A stretch of 64,000 nt of DNA from Sphingomonas lycopersici (GTDB taxonomy: Bacteria; Pseudomonadota; Alphaproteobacteria; Sphingomonadales; Sphingomonadaceae): positions 62,001 to 126,000 of the forward strand of contig NZ_JANFAU010000008.1 of NCBI RefSeq assembly GCF_026130605.1, read 5' to 3'. A program made the position numbers and the translations under genes. The number at the start of each line of letters is the position of its first letter. The first letter of the stretch is position 1. The notes beneath the pieces are model-generated. The model had not been told where the DNA came from. It worked only from the letters and a program-made list of their open reading frames with translations, and searched no databases. This document shows positions 26,153-35,042 of this stretch, piece after piece.

Positions 26153-27376
26153 TTATTTCGCCGCGATCCGCCGCGCGAAATAGATTTGCACCGCGCGCCT
26201 GACGCTCTCGGCAATCTTGGCGCGCCCGGCCTTGCTGTCGAGGAAGGCGGCGTCCTTGGGGTTGGAGATATAGCCGGTTTCGAACAGGATCGAGGGCATG
26301 TCCGGCGCCTTCAGCACCATCAGCGAGGCCATGCGGTGGAATTTCGCCTTGGTCGGCATCAAGGGCGCCGCCTCGCGCCCCAGGAGCCGCGCGAACCCCG
26401 CCGAGGCGTTCATCGTCTCGCGCTGGGTGAGATCGATCAGGATCGTCGAGACATCGGGGTTCTGATCGAGATCGACCCCGGCGATGATATCCGACTTGTT
26501 TTCGCGCGCCGCGAGCCGCGCGGCTTCCTTGTCGGAGGCAACCTCAGACAAGGTATAGGCGGTCGCGCCGGTGGCGTCGCCCGCCCCCACGCTGTCGCAA
26601 TGGATCGAGATGAACAGATCGGCGCGCATCCGTCGCGCAATGCCGAAGCGCTCGCGCAGCACGAGATAGCGATCGTCGCTCCGCGTCAGCGCGACGCGCA
26701 CGCGGCCGCTGGCGACCAGCGCGTCACGGATCGCCTTGGCGATCTTGAGCGTCACATCCTTTTCGCGCAGCCCGGTCTTGGGATTGATCGCGCCGGGATC
26801 GGGGCCGCCGTGCCCGGCGTCGATCACCACCAGCGGGCGATCCGCTTCCCCTTCCGCACGCGGCAGCGGTGCGCGCCGCGCCGGGGGAACGGGGGCCGAA
26901 ACCCTGTAGCTCGCGACGCGCTCCGCGCCGAAGCCGAACGGCTGGAAGCTCAGCGGCCGCTGATCGATCGCCGCGGCGAAATGGCGCGCATCGGTCGGCG
27001 CGAGGATCAGCGCCAATGTGCGCCCCTCATCCTCGAACCCGCCGCCCGACACCAGCATCGGACGATCGAGATCGAGCACCACTCGCGCCCCGTCGCTGCC
27101 ACGCCACCCCTGCCGGATCGCGCTGACCACGCCCTCGCCCGGCAGCGACGGGCCGGGACGCGCGCCGTCGATATCGATCGCGATGCGGCGCGGGCCATCG
27201 AGGACGAAGCTCGATGCCTGCTCCACCGCGGCATCGAAATGGATCAGCACGCGGCCGCCGTCGATCTCGACGCGCTGGACGGTGGTGGCTTGCGCCGGGG
27301 CCGCGAACGCGACGGACACGAGCAATGCGGACACGCATCGCCACCGCCCTATCGCTCTGGCCCACCGCCCCGCCAT
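26153..27376 (-). CDS. N-acetylmuramoyl-L-alanine amidase (AmiC type)
   Basis: This 407-residue exported enzyme cleaves the amide bond between MurNAc and the stem peptide during daughter-cell separation. A signal peptide (SALLVSVAFAAPAQA) is followed by an AMIN-like beta domain (about 30-140, with VQRVEIDGGRVLIHFD), a short linker, and a zinc-dependent Amidase_3 domain. This last contains VVIDAGHGGPDPGA (zinc His), LREKDVTLKIAKA (zinc Glu), SIHCDSV (zinc His) and SILFETGYISN with the catalytic Glu. The AMIN domain directs such enzymes to the septum. It is followed by PBP1A and is divergent from rne across a 460-base intergenic region. Confidence 0.92.
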   Translation of the reverse strand: MAGRWARAIGRWRCVSALLVSVAFAAPAQATTVQRVEIDGGRVLIHFDAAVEQASSFVLDGPRRIAIDIDGARPGPSLPGEGVVSAIRQGWRGSDGARVVLDLDRPMLVSGGGFEDEGRTLALILAPTDARHFAAAIDQRPLSFQPFGFGAERVASYRVSAPVPPARRAPLPRAEGEADRPLVVIDAGHGGPDPGAINPKTGLREKDVTLKIAKAIRDALVASGRVRVALTRSDDRYLVLRERFGIARRMRADLFISIHCDSVGAGDATGATAYTLSEVASDKEAARLAARENKSDIIAGVDLDQNPDVSTILIDLTQRETMNASAGFARLLGREAAPLMPTKAKFHRMASLMVLKAPDMPSILFETGYISNPKDAAFLDSKAGRAKIAESVRRAVQIYFARRIAAK

Positions 27377-27836
27377 CGAGAAACCGCCCTTTACCCCTTA
27401 CACGCGCCTTATCGCGACGCGTTTCCACGCTGGCCCGAGGTCGGTTAACAGAAGCTTGACGGGGCAACGAGCTTTTTGCGGCGGAATGAGCGGATTTGAG
27501 CTAGTTGATGCATGACAAGTCCGGTGCTAATCCCCATCTCGACCGGACAGGCACGTCGTATTCGTGCCTTTACCTCCGGCCCACCGCTCGGTTCGCATTT
27601 TGCGGGGCCGGGCTTTCAGGTTGACGTTCGAATGCCGCATCTTTTCCCACCGCTGAACCGCCCGGCTTTCGCCGGCGGCGCGGGTTCGGGCCTGTTCCGG
27701 GGCGAGGCGCCCCGGCGTGCGGCACGAGCGAAGGCGATTTTACCAACAATTCGCGTGGCCGGGCGCAGCGCCCCGCCATTGCCAGATTATCGCACGACGG
27801 CGCCGCCCGGCGGCACGCGTGCGCGGAGACCATATA
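27377..27836 (+). promoter_or_regulatory. Long rne upstream/leader region with hairpins
   Basis: This 460-base gap between the amidase start and rne holds no supported gene. It contains several good inverted repeats: AGGCACG/CGTGCCT at about 27550-27571, CCGGC/GCCGG at 27662-27675, and CCGGGGCG/CGCCCCGG with a three-base loop at 27697-27715. In E. coli, hairpins in the long rne 5' untranslated region let RNase E limit its own mRNA. A similar role here is inferred only from position and structure. I could not identify a convincing promoter. Confidence 0.4.
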
Positions 27837-30407
27837 ATGACCATGCGTATGCTGATCGACGCACGCCACCGGGAGGAAACCCGGGTGGCCGTCGTCAAGG
27901 GAAACCGGATCGAGGAATTTGATTTCGAGAGCGCTGAGCGCAAGCAGCTCAAGGGGAACATCTATCTCGCCAAGGTGACGCGCGTCGAGCCGTCGCTGCA
28001 GGCGGCGTTCGTCGATTACGGCGGCAATCGCCACGGCTTCCTCGCCTTTTCCGAAATCCACCCGGATTATTATCAGATCCCCAAGGAGGATCGCGACGCG
28101 CTGCTGCGTGAAGAGGCGGAGCATGCCGCCGAGGAAGCCAAGCTGCGCGCCGAGCAGGAAGCCGCCGAGGAGGCGGACGAGCCGTCCGAAGAGGATATCG
28201 AGCGTTTCGAGGACGATGGCGGAATGGACCCCGACGTCGCCGAGGACATGGATGGCGAGGCGCGCCCCGCCCGCTCGACCGTCAACGACGATCAGGTCGA
28301 GGCGCTGCGCCAGCGCCGCATGAACCTGCGCCGCCGCTACAAGATCCAGGACGTGATCCATCGCCGCCAGGTGCTGCTGGTCCAGGTGGTGAAGGAAGAG
28401 CGCGGCAATAAGGGCGCGGCGCTGACCACCTATCTCAGCCTCGCCGGGCGTTATTGCGTGCTGATGCCCAACACCTCGCACGGCGGCGGCATCTCGCGGA
28501 AGATCAGCAACACCGGCGACCGCAAGCGCCTGAAGTCGATCATGGCGGAGCTCAAGCTGCCGCCGTCGATGGGTTGCATCGTCCGCACCGCCGGGCTCCA
28601 GCGCACCAAGACCGAGATCAAGCGCGACTTCGATTATCTCGCGCGGCTGTGGGACGGGATCCGCGAGCAGACGCTCGCCTCCTCCGCGCCGGCGCTGATC
28701 TATGGCGACAGCGACCTGATCAAGCGCGCGATCCGCGATATCTATAACAAGGATATCGACGAAGTGATCGTCGAAGGCGACGAAGGCTATCGCCAGGCGA
28801 AGGACTTCATGAAGCTGCTGATGCCGAGCCACGCGCGCCGCGTGAAGCATTACAGCGATCCGATTCCCCTGTTCCAGCGCAGCCACGTCGAGGATCAGCT
28901 CGCCGCGATGTATCATCCGGTGGTGCAGCTGAAGTCGGGCGGCTATCTGGTGATCAACCCGACCGAGGCGCTGGTGTCGATCGACATCAACTCGGGCCGG
29001 TCGACCCGCGAGCACAATATCGAGCAGACCGCGACCGCGACCAATCTGGAAGCGGCACACGAGATCGCCCGCCAGCTCCGCCTGCGCGACATGGCCGGGC
29101 TGGTCGTGATCGACTTCATCGACATGGACAATAATTCCAATGTCCGGAAGGTCGAGAAGGCGATGAAGGAGGCGCTCAAGAACGATCGCGCGCGCATCCA
29201 GGTCGGCCGCATCTCCTCGTTCGGGCTGATGGAAATGAGCCGCCAGCGGCTGCGCACCGGGGTGCTCGAGGCATCGACCCGCGCCTGCCCGCATTGCGAG
29301 GGCACCGGGCTCGTCCGCACCGCGTCGTCGGCCGGCCTTTCCGCGCTGCGGCTGCTGGAGGATGAAGCGGCGCGCGGGCGCGGCTCGCTGCTGACGCTGC
29401 GCGCCAGCCAGGAAGCCGCTTTCTACGTGCTCAACCGCAAGCGCGGCGACATCGCCGAGATCGAGGATCGCTACGGCGTGCGCGTCGAGATCCTGCCCGA
29501 CGGTGAGCAGGAAGGCGCGCGCATGTCGGTCGAGGCCTCGGGCCCGCCGCCGGCCTATGCGCCGAAGTTCGCCGCCCCGGTCGAGGAAATCGAGGAAGAT
29601 TTCCCCGAGGAGTACGAAGCCGAGGAGGCTGAGGAAGAGGAAGTCGCCGAGGAGCGTCACGCGGGTCAGCCGCGCGAGGACGGCGATCGCGAAGGCGGGC
29701 GTCGCCGCCGTCGCCGTCGCGGCCGGCGCGGTCGCGGGCGGCCGGAGAATGGCGAGGCGCATGAGGGTGGCGAACATGCCGACGCCGAGGCCGAGGAGGC
29801 CGAAGCCGAGGTCGTCGCACAGCCCGAGGCGCACGCCGAAGAGGAAGGCGAACGCGAAGGTGTGCGTCGGCGCAACCGGCGCGGCCGGCGCGGTCGCAAC
29901 CGCGGCGGTGCCGAGGCACCGGTTGAAACGGCGGTCGAAACCGTCGAGGAAGCGCCGGCTGCCGAGCCCGTCGCCGAGGAGCCGGCCGAAGTGCTCGCCG
30001 AGGTAGCGCCCAAGACGCGCCGCCGCCCGCGTGCCCGTGCCAAGGCCGAAACGGTCGCCGAGGCGCCCGCGGCCGAAGCGCCGGTGATCGAAGTCCCGGC
30101 ACCGGCCGAAGCGGCGGCGGCGGAAGCCGCACCGAAGCCGAAGCGCGCGCCGCGTCGCAAGAAGGCGGACGCGGCTGCGCCCGAGGCCGCCCCGGCCCCC
30201 GAAGCCGCGCCGGCCGAAGCGGCCGAAGCGCCGGCCAAGCCGAAGCGCACGCGCCGCAAGAAGGCCGATACGGCGGAAACGCCCATCGCCGCCGACGCCG
30301 CCAACGCCAATGGCGCGGCCGAGGAGGAAGCGGCACCCGAAGCGGCGAACGACGCACCCGCCGGCGGCCCGCGTCGCGGCTGGTGGCAGCGGACGTTCGG
30401 CGCCTGA
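27837..30407 (+). CDS. rne: Ribonuclease E
   Basis: This 856-residue protein is RNase E, the endonuclease that starts mRNA decay and processes rRNA and tRNA. The N-terminal half has the S1 domain (NIYLAKVTRVEPSLQAAFVDYG), interrupted by the acidic insertion of alphaproteobacterial enzymes (residues about 90-145, rich in Glu and Asp). The DNase I-like catalytic domain contains the metal-binding aspartates in VSIDINSGRST and VVIDFIDMDNNSN. The zinc-link CPHCEGTGL holds the tetramer. The C-terminal 300 residues are disordered, with alternating Arg-rich and Ala/Pro/Glu-rich blocks (GRRRRRRRGRRGRGR, KPKRAPRRKK) that serve as degradosome and RNA-binding scaffold. The start at 27837 has GGAG upstream; an earlier in-frame ATG at 27717 adds no family sequence. 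Confidence 0.96.
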   Translation: MTMRMLIDARHREETRVAVVKGNRIEEFDFESAERKQLKGNIYLAKVTRVEPSLQAAFVDYGGNRHGFLAFSEIHPDYYQIPKEDRDALLREEAEHAAEEAKLRAEQEAAEEADEPSEEDIERFEDDGGMDPDVAEDMDGEARPARSTVNDDQVEALRQRRMNLRRRYKIQDVIHRRQVLLVQVVKEERGNKGAALTTYLSLAGRYCVLMPNTSHGGGISRKISNTGDRKRLKSIMAELKLPPSMGCIVRTAGLQRTKTEIKRDFDYLARLWDGIREQTLASSAPALIYGDSDLIKRAIRDIYNKDIDEVIVEGDEGYRQAKDFMKLLMPSHARRVKHYSDPIPLFQRSHVEDQLAAMYHPVVQLKSGGYLVINPTEALVSIDINSGRSTREHNIEQTATATNLEAAHEIARQLRLRDMAGLVVIDFIDMDNNSNVRKVEKAMKEALKNDRARIQVGRISSFGLMEMSRQRLRTGVLEASTRACPHCEGTGLVRTASSAGLSALRLLEDEAARGRGSLLTLRASQEAAFYVLNRKRGDIAEIEDRYGVRVEILPDGEQEGARMSVEASGPPPAYAPKFAAPVEEIEEDFPEEYEAEEAEEEEVAEERHAGQPREDGDREGGRRRRRRRGRRGRGRPENGEAHEGGEHADAEAEEAEAEVVAQPEAHAEEEGEREGVRRRNRRGRRGRNRGGAEAPVETAVETVEEAPAAEPVAEEPAEVLAEVAPKTRRRPRARAKAETVAEAPAAEAPVIEVPAPAEAAAAEAAPKPKRAPRRKKADAAAPEAAPAPEAAPAEAAEAPAKPKRTRRKKADTAETPIAADAANANGAAEEEAAPEAANDAPAGGPRRGWWQRTFGA

Positions 30408-30563
30408 GCCGTGCGTCGCCGGGTTTCAGCGGCGGTTCATCGCGAACCGCGCAGAAATCCGGCCACCACCGCCCCGTTCGGGCCATGCGCAGGAAAGACG
30501 TGATGACGCGCAGGGCTTTTGCCTGTTCCGTAAAGTGTTTGCGCGATAGCGCGCGCCTCCTTG

Positions 30564-30615
30564 TGTCCCCGCGCGGGCGGGGACCCAGCCTGTGCTCCCG
30601 CCCGCGCGGGAGCAC
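30564..30615. repeat. Two short GC-rich palindromes between rne and the protease gene
   Basis: GTCCCCGCGCGGGCGGGGAC at 30564-30583 and GTGCTCCCGCCCGCGCGGGAGCAC at 30592-30615 are two hairpins in tandem. They resemble halves of the GTCCCCGC-type element at 37966-38049. The 244-base gap also has GCGGTTC/GAACCGC at about 30430-30449 but no T run. Confidence 0.8.
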
Positions 30616-30651
30616 AGCGGCGGCCGGGGTGACGGTCGAGGCGGTCATCTG

Positions 30652-32004
30652 ATGAAGAAGACGCTCGCCGCCGCGCTCACCGCGATCCTGATCTGGGCGC
30701 AGCCCGCGCATGCGCAGTCGCTGCTGCGCGACGCCGAGACCGAGGCGCTGTTCAAGGACATGTCCGCGCCGCTGGTGAAAGCGGCCGGGCTCAACCCGCG
30801 CGACGTGCAGTTCGCGCTGATCAACGACGATTCGATCAACGCCTTCGTCGTCGGCGGGCAGGTCGTCTATATCCATAGCGGGCTGATCCAGGCGGCGGAT
30901 AACGCCAATCAGGTGCAGGGCGTGATCGCGCACGAGCTGGGCCACATCGCCGACGGCCATATCGTCAACGCCGATGCCGGGACGAGGCCGGCGATGGCGA
31001 TCTATCTGCTCTCGATGGTGCTGGGGCTGGCCGCGACCGCTGCGGGCGCGGGCGAGGCCGGGATGGGCGTGATGGCCGCCGGGCAGCAGGCGGCGATGGG
31101 CAAGTTCCTCGCCTTCAGCCGCACCCAGGAATCGACCGCGGACGCCAGTGCGGTCAAATATCTCAACGCCGCCGGGATCACCGGCAAAGGCATGCTGTCT
31201 TTCTTCAAGATCTTGCAGCAGCAGGAATATCGCTACGGGGTCGGCAAGATCGATCCGTTCATGCAGACCCACCCCTTGTCGGGCGAGCGCATCCAGACGA
31301 TGACCGCCGACATCACCGCTTCGCCGGCCTATAACAAGCCGGCGGACCCGGCGCTGCAGGAGCGTTTCCTGCGCGTGAAGGCCAAGCTGATCGGCTATGT
31401 CGGCACGCCGACGCAAACGCTCAACACCTATCCGCTGAGCGACCAGAGCGTCTATGCGCATTATGCGCGCGCTTATGCCTATCATAAGGGCGGCTATCCC
31501 GACAAAGCCGATGCTGAGGCCGATGCGCTGGTCAAGGCCGCGCCGCACGACCCCTATTTCCTCGAGGTGAAGGGGCAGATCCTGCTCGAAGCCGGCAAGC
31601 CGGCCGAAGCGCTCGCGCCGCTGCGCGAGGCGACCGAGCTGTCGCGCAGCAACCCGCTGATCGCCACGACCTTCGGCCACGCGCTGATCGCGACCGAGAA
31701 CAAGGCCAATTACCCGGAGGCGATCAAGGTGCTGCGTACCGCGGTGGCGCGCGACACCGAAAATCCCTTCGCCTGGCTCCAGCTCGGCACGGTCTACGAG
31801 CTGACCGGCGACGAGCCGCGCGCGATGCTCGCCACCGCCGAGCGGGCGAGCATGAACGGCGACAGCCGCACCGCCGCCTATAGCGCGCGCGCGGCGATGG
31901 CCGGCATCCCGAAGAACACGCCGGACTGGATTCGCGCGCAGGATATCGCGATGACGGCGCAGAACGACATGGACGACAATCCGAAGAAGTATAAGCGCAG
32001 ATGA
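30652..32004 (+). CDS. M48-family periplasmic metalloprotease with TPR domain (BepA-like)
   Basis: This 450-residue protein has a signal peptide (MKKTLAAALTAILIWAQPAHA), an M48 zinc protease domain with HELGH at residues 94-98 and the third ligand in SRTQESTADASA, and a C-terminal half of tetratricopeptide-like helices (YARAYAYHKGGYPDKADAEADALVKAA and onward). This is the architecture of BepA/YfgC, which cares for outer-membrane protein and LPS-assembly machinery and degrades stalled LptD or BamA. Cellular location is periplasmic. The ATG at 30652 fits the signal peptide. Its stop overlaps the next gene's start by four bases (ATGA), so the DsbA-like protein is co-translated, which fits a joint role in envelope protein quality control. 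Confidence 0.88.
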   Translation: MKKTLAAALTAILIWAQPAHAQSLLRDAETEALFKDMSAPLVKAAGLNPRDVQFALINDDSINAFVVGGQVVYIHSGLIQAADNANQVQGVIAHELGHIADGHIVNADAGTRPAMAIYLLSMVLGLAATAAGAGEAGMGVMAAGQQAAMGKFLAFSRTQESTADASAVKYLNAAGITGKGMLSFFKILQQQEYRYGVGKIDPFMQTHPLSGERIQTMTADITASPAYNKPADPALQERFLRVKAKLIGYVGTPTQTLNTYPLSDQSVYAHYARAYAYHKGGYPDKADAEADALVKAAPHDPYFLEVKGQILLEAGKPAEALAPLREATELSRSNPLIATTFGHALIATENKANYPEAIKVLRTAVARDTENPFAWLQLGTVYELTGDEPRAMLATAERASMNGDSRTAAYSARAAMAGIPKNTPDWIRAQDIAMTAQNDMDDNPKKYKRR

Positions 32005-32723
32005 ATCGGACTTTATTGGTGGGGCTGGTGCTGCTCGGCGCAGCTTTCGGCGCGGGCGGAACATGGCTTGCCGAGCGCGTCGCGCCCGGCGAGCTGAGCG
32101 GGGCGGATCGCGCGCGCGTCGATCGCGCGGTGCATGATTACATCCTCGCCAACCCCGATATCATCCCGGAGGCGATGCAGCGGCTCGCCGACCGCGAGAA
32201 CGGCAAGGTGATCGCCGCGCAGCGCTCGGCGATCGAGACGCCCTATGGCAATGCCTATATGGGCAATCCCAACGGCGATGTGACGCTGGTCGAGTTCTAC
32301 GATTACAATTGCGGCTATTGCCGCGCGAGCCTGCCGACGCTCGACAAATTGGTGCAGGCCGATCCCAAATTGCGCATCGTGTTCCGCGAGATGCCGGTGC
32401 TGGCGGAGAGCAGCATCGCCGCCGCGCGCGCCGCGCTGACCGCCGCGTCGCAGGGCAAGTTCAAGCCGTTCCACGACGCGCTCTACGCCGCCGGGCCGGT
32501 GAGCGACCAGACGATCGCCGCCGCCGCGCGCACCGCCGGGGTCGACCTTTCCAAGCGGCCGTCCGACACCGACGACGAGATCCGCAACAACCTCGCGCTC
32601 ACCGCCAAGCTCGGGATGCGCGGCACCCCGAGCTGGATCGTCGGCGATCGCGTGCTGTCGGGCGCGCTCCCGCTCGATCGCCTCCAGGAAGCGATCGCCG
32701 CCGCACGGGCAGCAAAATCGTGA
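32001..32723 (+). CDS. DsbA-family thiol-disulfide oxidoreductase
   Basis: This 240-residue exported protein has an N-terminal membrane segment ([20 protein letters not shown]) and a thioredoxin fold with the active site CGYC at residues 104-107 ([14 protein letters not shown]). The helical insertion and the cis-proline GTPSW complete the fold. Before the fold lies a segment ([21 protein letters not shown]) seen in the DsbA/ScsC-like group that forms or isomerises disulfides in the periplasm. CGYC differs from E. coli DsbA (CPHC) and is common in ScsC/DsbG-like proteins. It overlaps both neighbours: ATGA with the protease and GTGA with the ABC ATPase. So the four genes form one operon. Confidence 0.88.
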   Translation: MNRTLLVGLVLLGAAFGAGGTWLAERVAPGELSGADRARVDRAVHDYILANPDIIPEAMQRLADRENGKVIAAQRSAIETPYGNAYMGNPNGDVTLVEFYDYNCGYCRASLPTLDKLVQADPKLRIVFREMPVLAESSIAAARAALTAASQGKFKPFHDALYAAGPVSDQTIAAAARTAGVDLSKRPSDTDDEIRNNLALTAKLGMRGTPSWIVGDRVLSGALPLDRLQEAIAAARAAKS

Positions 32724-33652
32724 GCGAAAACACGATCCTGCGCCTGGAGGGCGTCACCAAGACCTATGCCGGCGGGGTCACCGCGCTGTCGCCGGTCGAC
32801 CTTTCGATCCGCAAGGGCGAGATCTTCGCGTTGCTCGGGCCGAACGGCGCGGGCAAGACGACGCTGATCAGCATCATCTGCGGCATCGTCACCCCCTCCG
32901 CCGGGACGATCACCGTCGCGGGGCATGACGCGCAGCGCGACTACAAGGCCGCGCGCCGCGCGATCGGGCTGGTGCCGCAGGAGCTTTCGACCGATTCGTT
33001 CGAAAGCGTGCTCGCCACCGTCACCTTCTCGCGGCGGCTGTTCGGGCACGGCCCCAACCCCGCCTATATCGAGCAGATATTGCGCGACCTGTCGCTGTGG
33101 GACAAACGCAAGTCGCGGATTCTGGAGCTTTCCGGCGGGATGAAGCGCCGCGTGCTGATCGCCAAGGCGCTGGCGCACGAGCCGCAGATTCTGTTCCTCG
33201 ACGAGCCGACCGCCGGGGTCGACGTCGCGCTGCGTCGCGACATGTGGAAACTGGTCCACCGGCTGCGCGACAATGGCGCGACGATCATCCTGACGACGCA
33301 TTATATCGAGGAGGCCGAGGAAATGGCCGACCGCGTCGGCGTCATCAACCGCGGCAAATTGCTGCTGGTCGAGGAGAAGGACGCGCTGATGAAGAAGCTC
33401 GGCCGCCGCCAGCTCGCGCTGACGCTCGCCGAGCCGCTCGCCGCGCTGCCCGCGGGGCTGGAGCAATGGCATCTCGAGCTTGAGGCCGACGGGCGGATCC
33501 TGCGCTACACGTTCGATGCACAGGCCGAGCATACCGGCATCCCCTCGTTGCTCCGCGCGCTATCGGATCGCGGCATTTCGTTCAGCGATCTCGAAACCAA
33601 GCGATCGAGCCTCGAGGACATCTTCGTCGATCTGGTGAGGGAAACGGCATGA
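32720..33652 (+). CDS. ABC transporter ATP-binding protein, YadG type
   Basis: This 310-residue protein is the ATPase of an ABC-2 type exporter. Walker A is GPNGAGKT, the Q-loop follows in [13 protein letters not shown], the signature is LSGGMKRR, Walker B is [12 protein letters not shown] and the H-loop is [10 protein letters not shown]. It resembles E. coli YadG closely in the N-terminal block [15 protein letters not shown] and in length. The start is GTG at 32720, overlapping the stop of the DsbA-like gene. It pairs with the permease that begins four bases before its stop. The substrate of YadGH is not known; drug or lipid export is often guessed. Confidence 0.9.
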   Translation: MSENTILRLEGVTKTYAGGVTALSPVDLSIRKGEIFALLGPNGAGKTTLISIICGIVTPSAGTITVAGHDAQRDYKAARRAIGLVPQELSTDSFESVLATVTFSRRLFGHGPNPAYIEQILRDLSLWDKRKSRILELSGGMKRRVLIAKALAHEPQILFLDEPTAGVDVALRRDMWKLVHRLRDNGATIILTTHYIEEAEEMADRVGVINRGKLLLVEEKDALMKKLGRRQLALTLAEPLAALPAGLEQWHLELEADGRILRYTFDAQAEHTGIPSLLRALSDRGISFSDLETKRSSLEDIFVDLVRETA

Positions 33653-34410
33653 ACCTCAACGGTATCTGGGCGATCTATCGCTTCGAGATGGCGCGCTTCG
33701 GCCGCACCTTCTGGACCAGCCTGCTGGTGCCGGTGATCACCACCTCGCTCTATTTCGTCGTGTTCGGCTCGGCGATCGGGTCGCAGATGCGCGAGGTTTC
33801 GGGGGTGCCCTATGGCGCGTTCATCGTGCCGGGGATGATGCTGCTCGCGATCTTCTCCGAGAGCATCTTGAACGGCAGCTTCGGCATCTACATGCCCAAG
33901 TTCACCGGGACGATCTACGAACTGCTCTCGGCGCCGTTATCGCCGTTCGAGACGGTGCTCGGCTATGTCGGCGCGGCGGCGACCAAGTCGCTGGTGATCG
34001 CGCTGATCATCCTTGCCACCGCGCATCTGTTCGTCGACCTGACGATCGTCCACCCGTTCGCGATGATCGGCTATCTGGTGCTGATCTGTGTCACCTTCTG
34101 CCTGTTCGGTTTCGTGATCGGGATTTTCGCCAAGGGGTTCGAGCAGCTTCAGGTGATCCCGTTGCTGATCGTCACCCCCCTCACCTTCTTGGGCGGCGCT
34201 TTCTATTCGGTGATGATCCTGCCCGAGCCGTGGCGGACGGTGACGCTGTTCAACCCGGTAGTGTACCTCATCAACGGCTTCCGCTGGACCTTCTTCGGCA
34301 CCAGCGACGTCGCGGTGGCGGTGAGCCTTTCAGCGACGTTCGCGCTGTTCGCGGCGTGCCTGATCGCGGTGACGGTGATCTTCCGCACCGGGTGGCGGCT
34401 CAAGCATTAG
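33649..34410 (+). CDS. ABC-2 type permease, YadH type
   Basis: This 253-residue integral membrane protein has about six hydrophobic spans and the ABC-2 permease signature region ([21 protein letters not shown], then [23 protein letters not shown]). It overlaps the ATPase gene by four bases (ATGA) and is the last gene of the operon. Together with the ATPase it forms a YadGH-like exporter, probably as a heterotetramer of two copies each. The substrate is unknown. A copy of the family B repeat lies just downstream and could act as a processing or termination structure, although no T run follows. Confidence 0.9.
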   Translation: MNLNGIWAIYRFEMARFGRTFWTSLLVPVITTSLYFVVFGSAIGSQMREVSGVPYGAFIVPGMMLLAIFSESILNGSFGIYMPKFTGTIYELLSAPLSPFETVLGYVGAAATKSLVIALIILATAHLFVDLTIVHPFAMIGYLVLICVTFCLFGFVIGIFAKGFEQLQVIPLLIVTPLTFLGGAFYSVMILPEPWRTVTLFNPVVYLINGFRWTFFGTSDVAVAVSLSATFALFAACLIAVTVIFRTGWRLKH

Positions 34411-34428
34411 GGGCAAGCTGCCCCTCCC

Positions 34429-34509
34429 CGTTCGGGCTGAGCTTGTCGAAGCCCTGCACTTTTCTTCCACGCAAGAAGGGCAGCCCTTCGACAAGCTCAG
34501 GGCGAACGG
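34429..34509. repeat. Family B intergenic repeat, copy 1
   Basis: CGTTCGGGCTGAGCTTGTCG at one end is mirrored by CGACAAGCTCAGGGCGAACG at the other, with internal arms GGGCAGCCC-like and TTCTTCC/GAAG. Five further copies are at 49054, 55979, 56857, 59568 and 63416. All lie directly after the 3' end of a gene or between convergent ends. Confidence 0.9.
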
Positions 34510-34537
34510 GAGACACCGTCCTTCCGTGCGCCAAGGC

Positions 34538-34993
34538 TCAAATCTTCGGAAAATTGTTCGAGCGCTTCACCACCCCGTAGGCAAAGCTCGTATCGATCGA
34601 CGCGATATGCTTCAGCCGGTGGAGCTTCGAGCGGACGAAATGCTCGTAATCGGCGAGGTCCTTCGCCAGCACGCGCAGCAGATAATCGGCGTCGCCGGTC
34701 ATCACATAGCAATCGAGGATATTGTCCATCCCGCCGATGCTCGCCTCGAAGCTCGCGACCGCCTCCTCGCTATGCCGATCGAGCCGGATGCGGACGAAGG
34801 CGGTCAGCGGCAGGCCATAGGCCTGTTCGTCGACGATCGCGGTATAGCCTTGGATCACCCTGCTCTTTTCGAGCGCGCGCAGCCGCCGCAGGCACGGCGA
34901 CGGTGACAGTGCGACGCGTTCGGACAGCTCCAAATTGGTCAGCCGTCCGTCTTCCTGCAGCGCGGCGAGAATCTGGCGGTCTTTCGCATCCAT
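34538..34993 (-). CDS. Lrp/AsnC-family transcriptional regulator (MdeR-like by position)
   Basis: This 151-residue protein has the Lrp layout: a helix-turn-helix at about residues 5-50 (DRQILAALQEDGRLTNLELSERVALSPSPCLRRLRALE) and a ligand-binding RAM domain (ILDCYVMTGDADYLLRV, then IASIDTSFAYGVVK). The start at 34993 (MDAKDRQ) has AAGGAT upstream. It lies 49 bases downstream of the methionine gamma-lyase gene on the same strand. In Pseudomonas putida the Lrp-like MdeR sits next to the methionine gamma-lyase gene mdeA and activates it, so a methionine-responsive role is the most likely one here. The co-directional order differs from the divergent one in Pseudomonas. Confidence 0.9.
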   Translation of the reverse strand: MDAKDRQILAALQEDGRLTNLELSERVALSPSPCLRRLRALEKSRVIQGYTAIVDEQAYGLPLTAFVRIRLDRHSEEAVASFEASIGGMDNILDCYVMTGDADYLLRVLAKDLADYEHFVRSKLHRLKHIASIDTSFAYGVVKRSNNFPKI

Positions 34994-35042
34994 CGACGAT
35001 CCTTCACGACGATCGGGGCGTTTCGTCAATGCGCGCGCGCGA

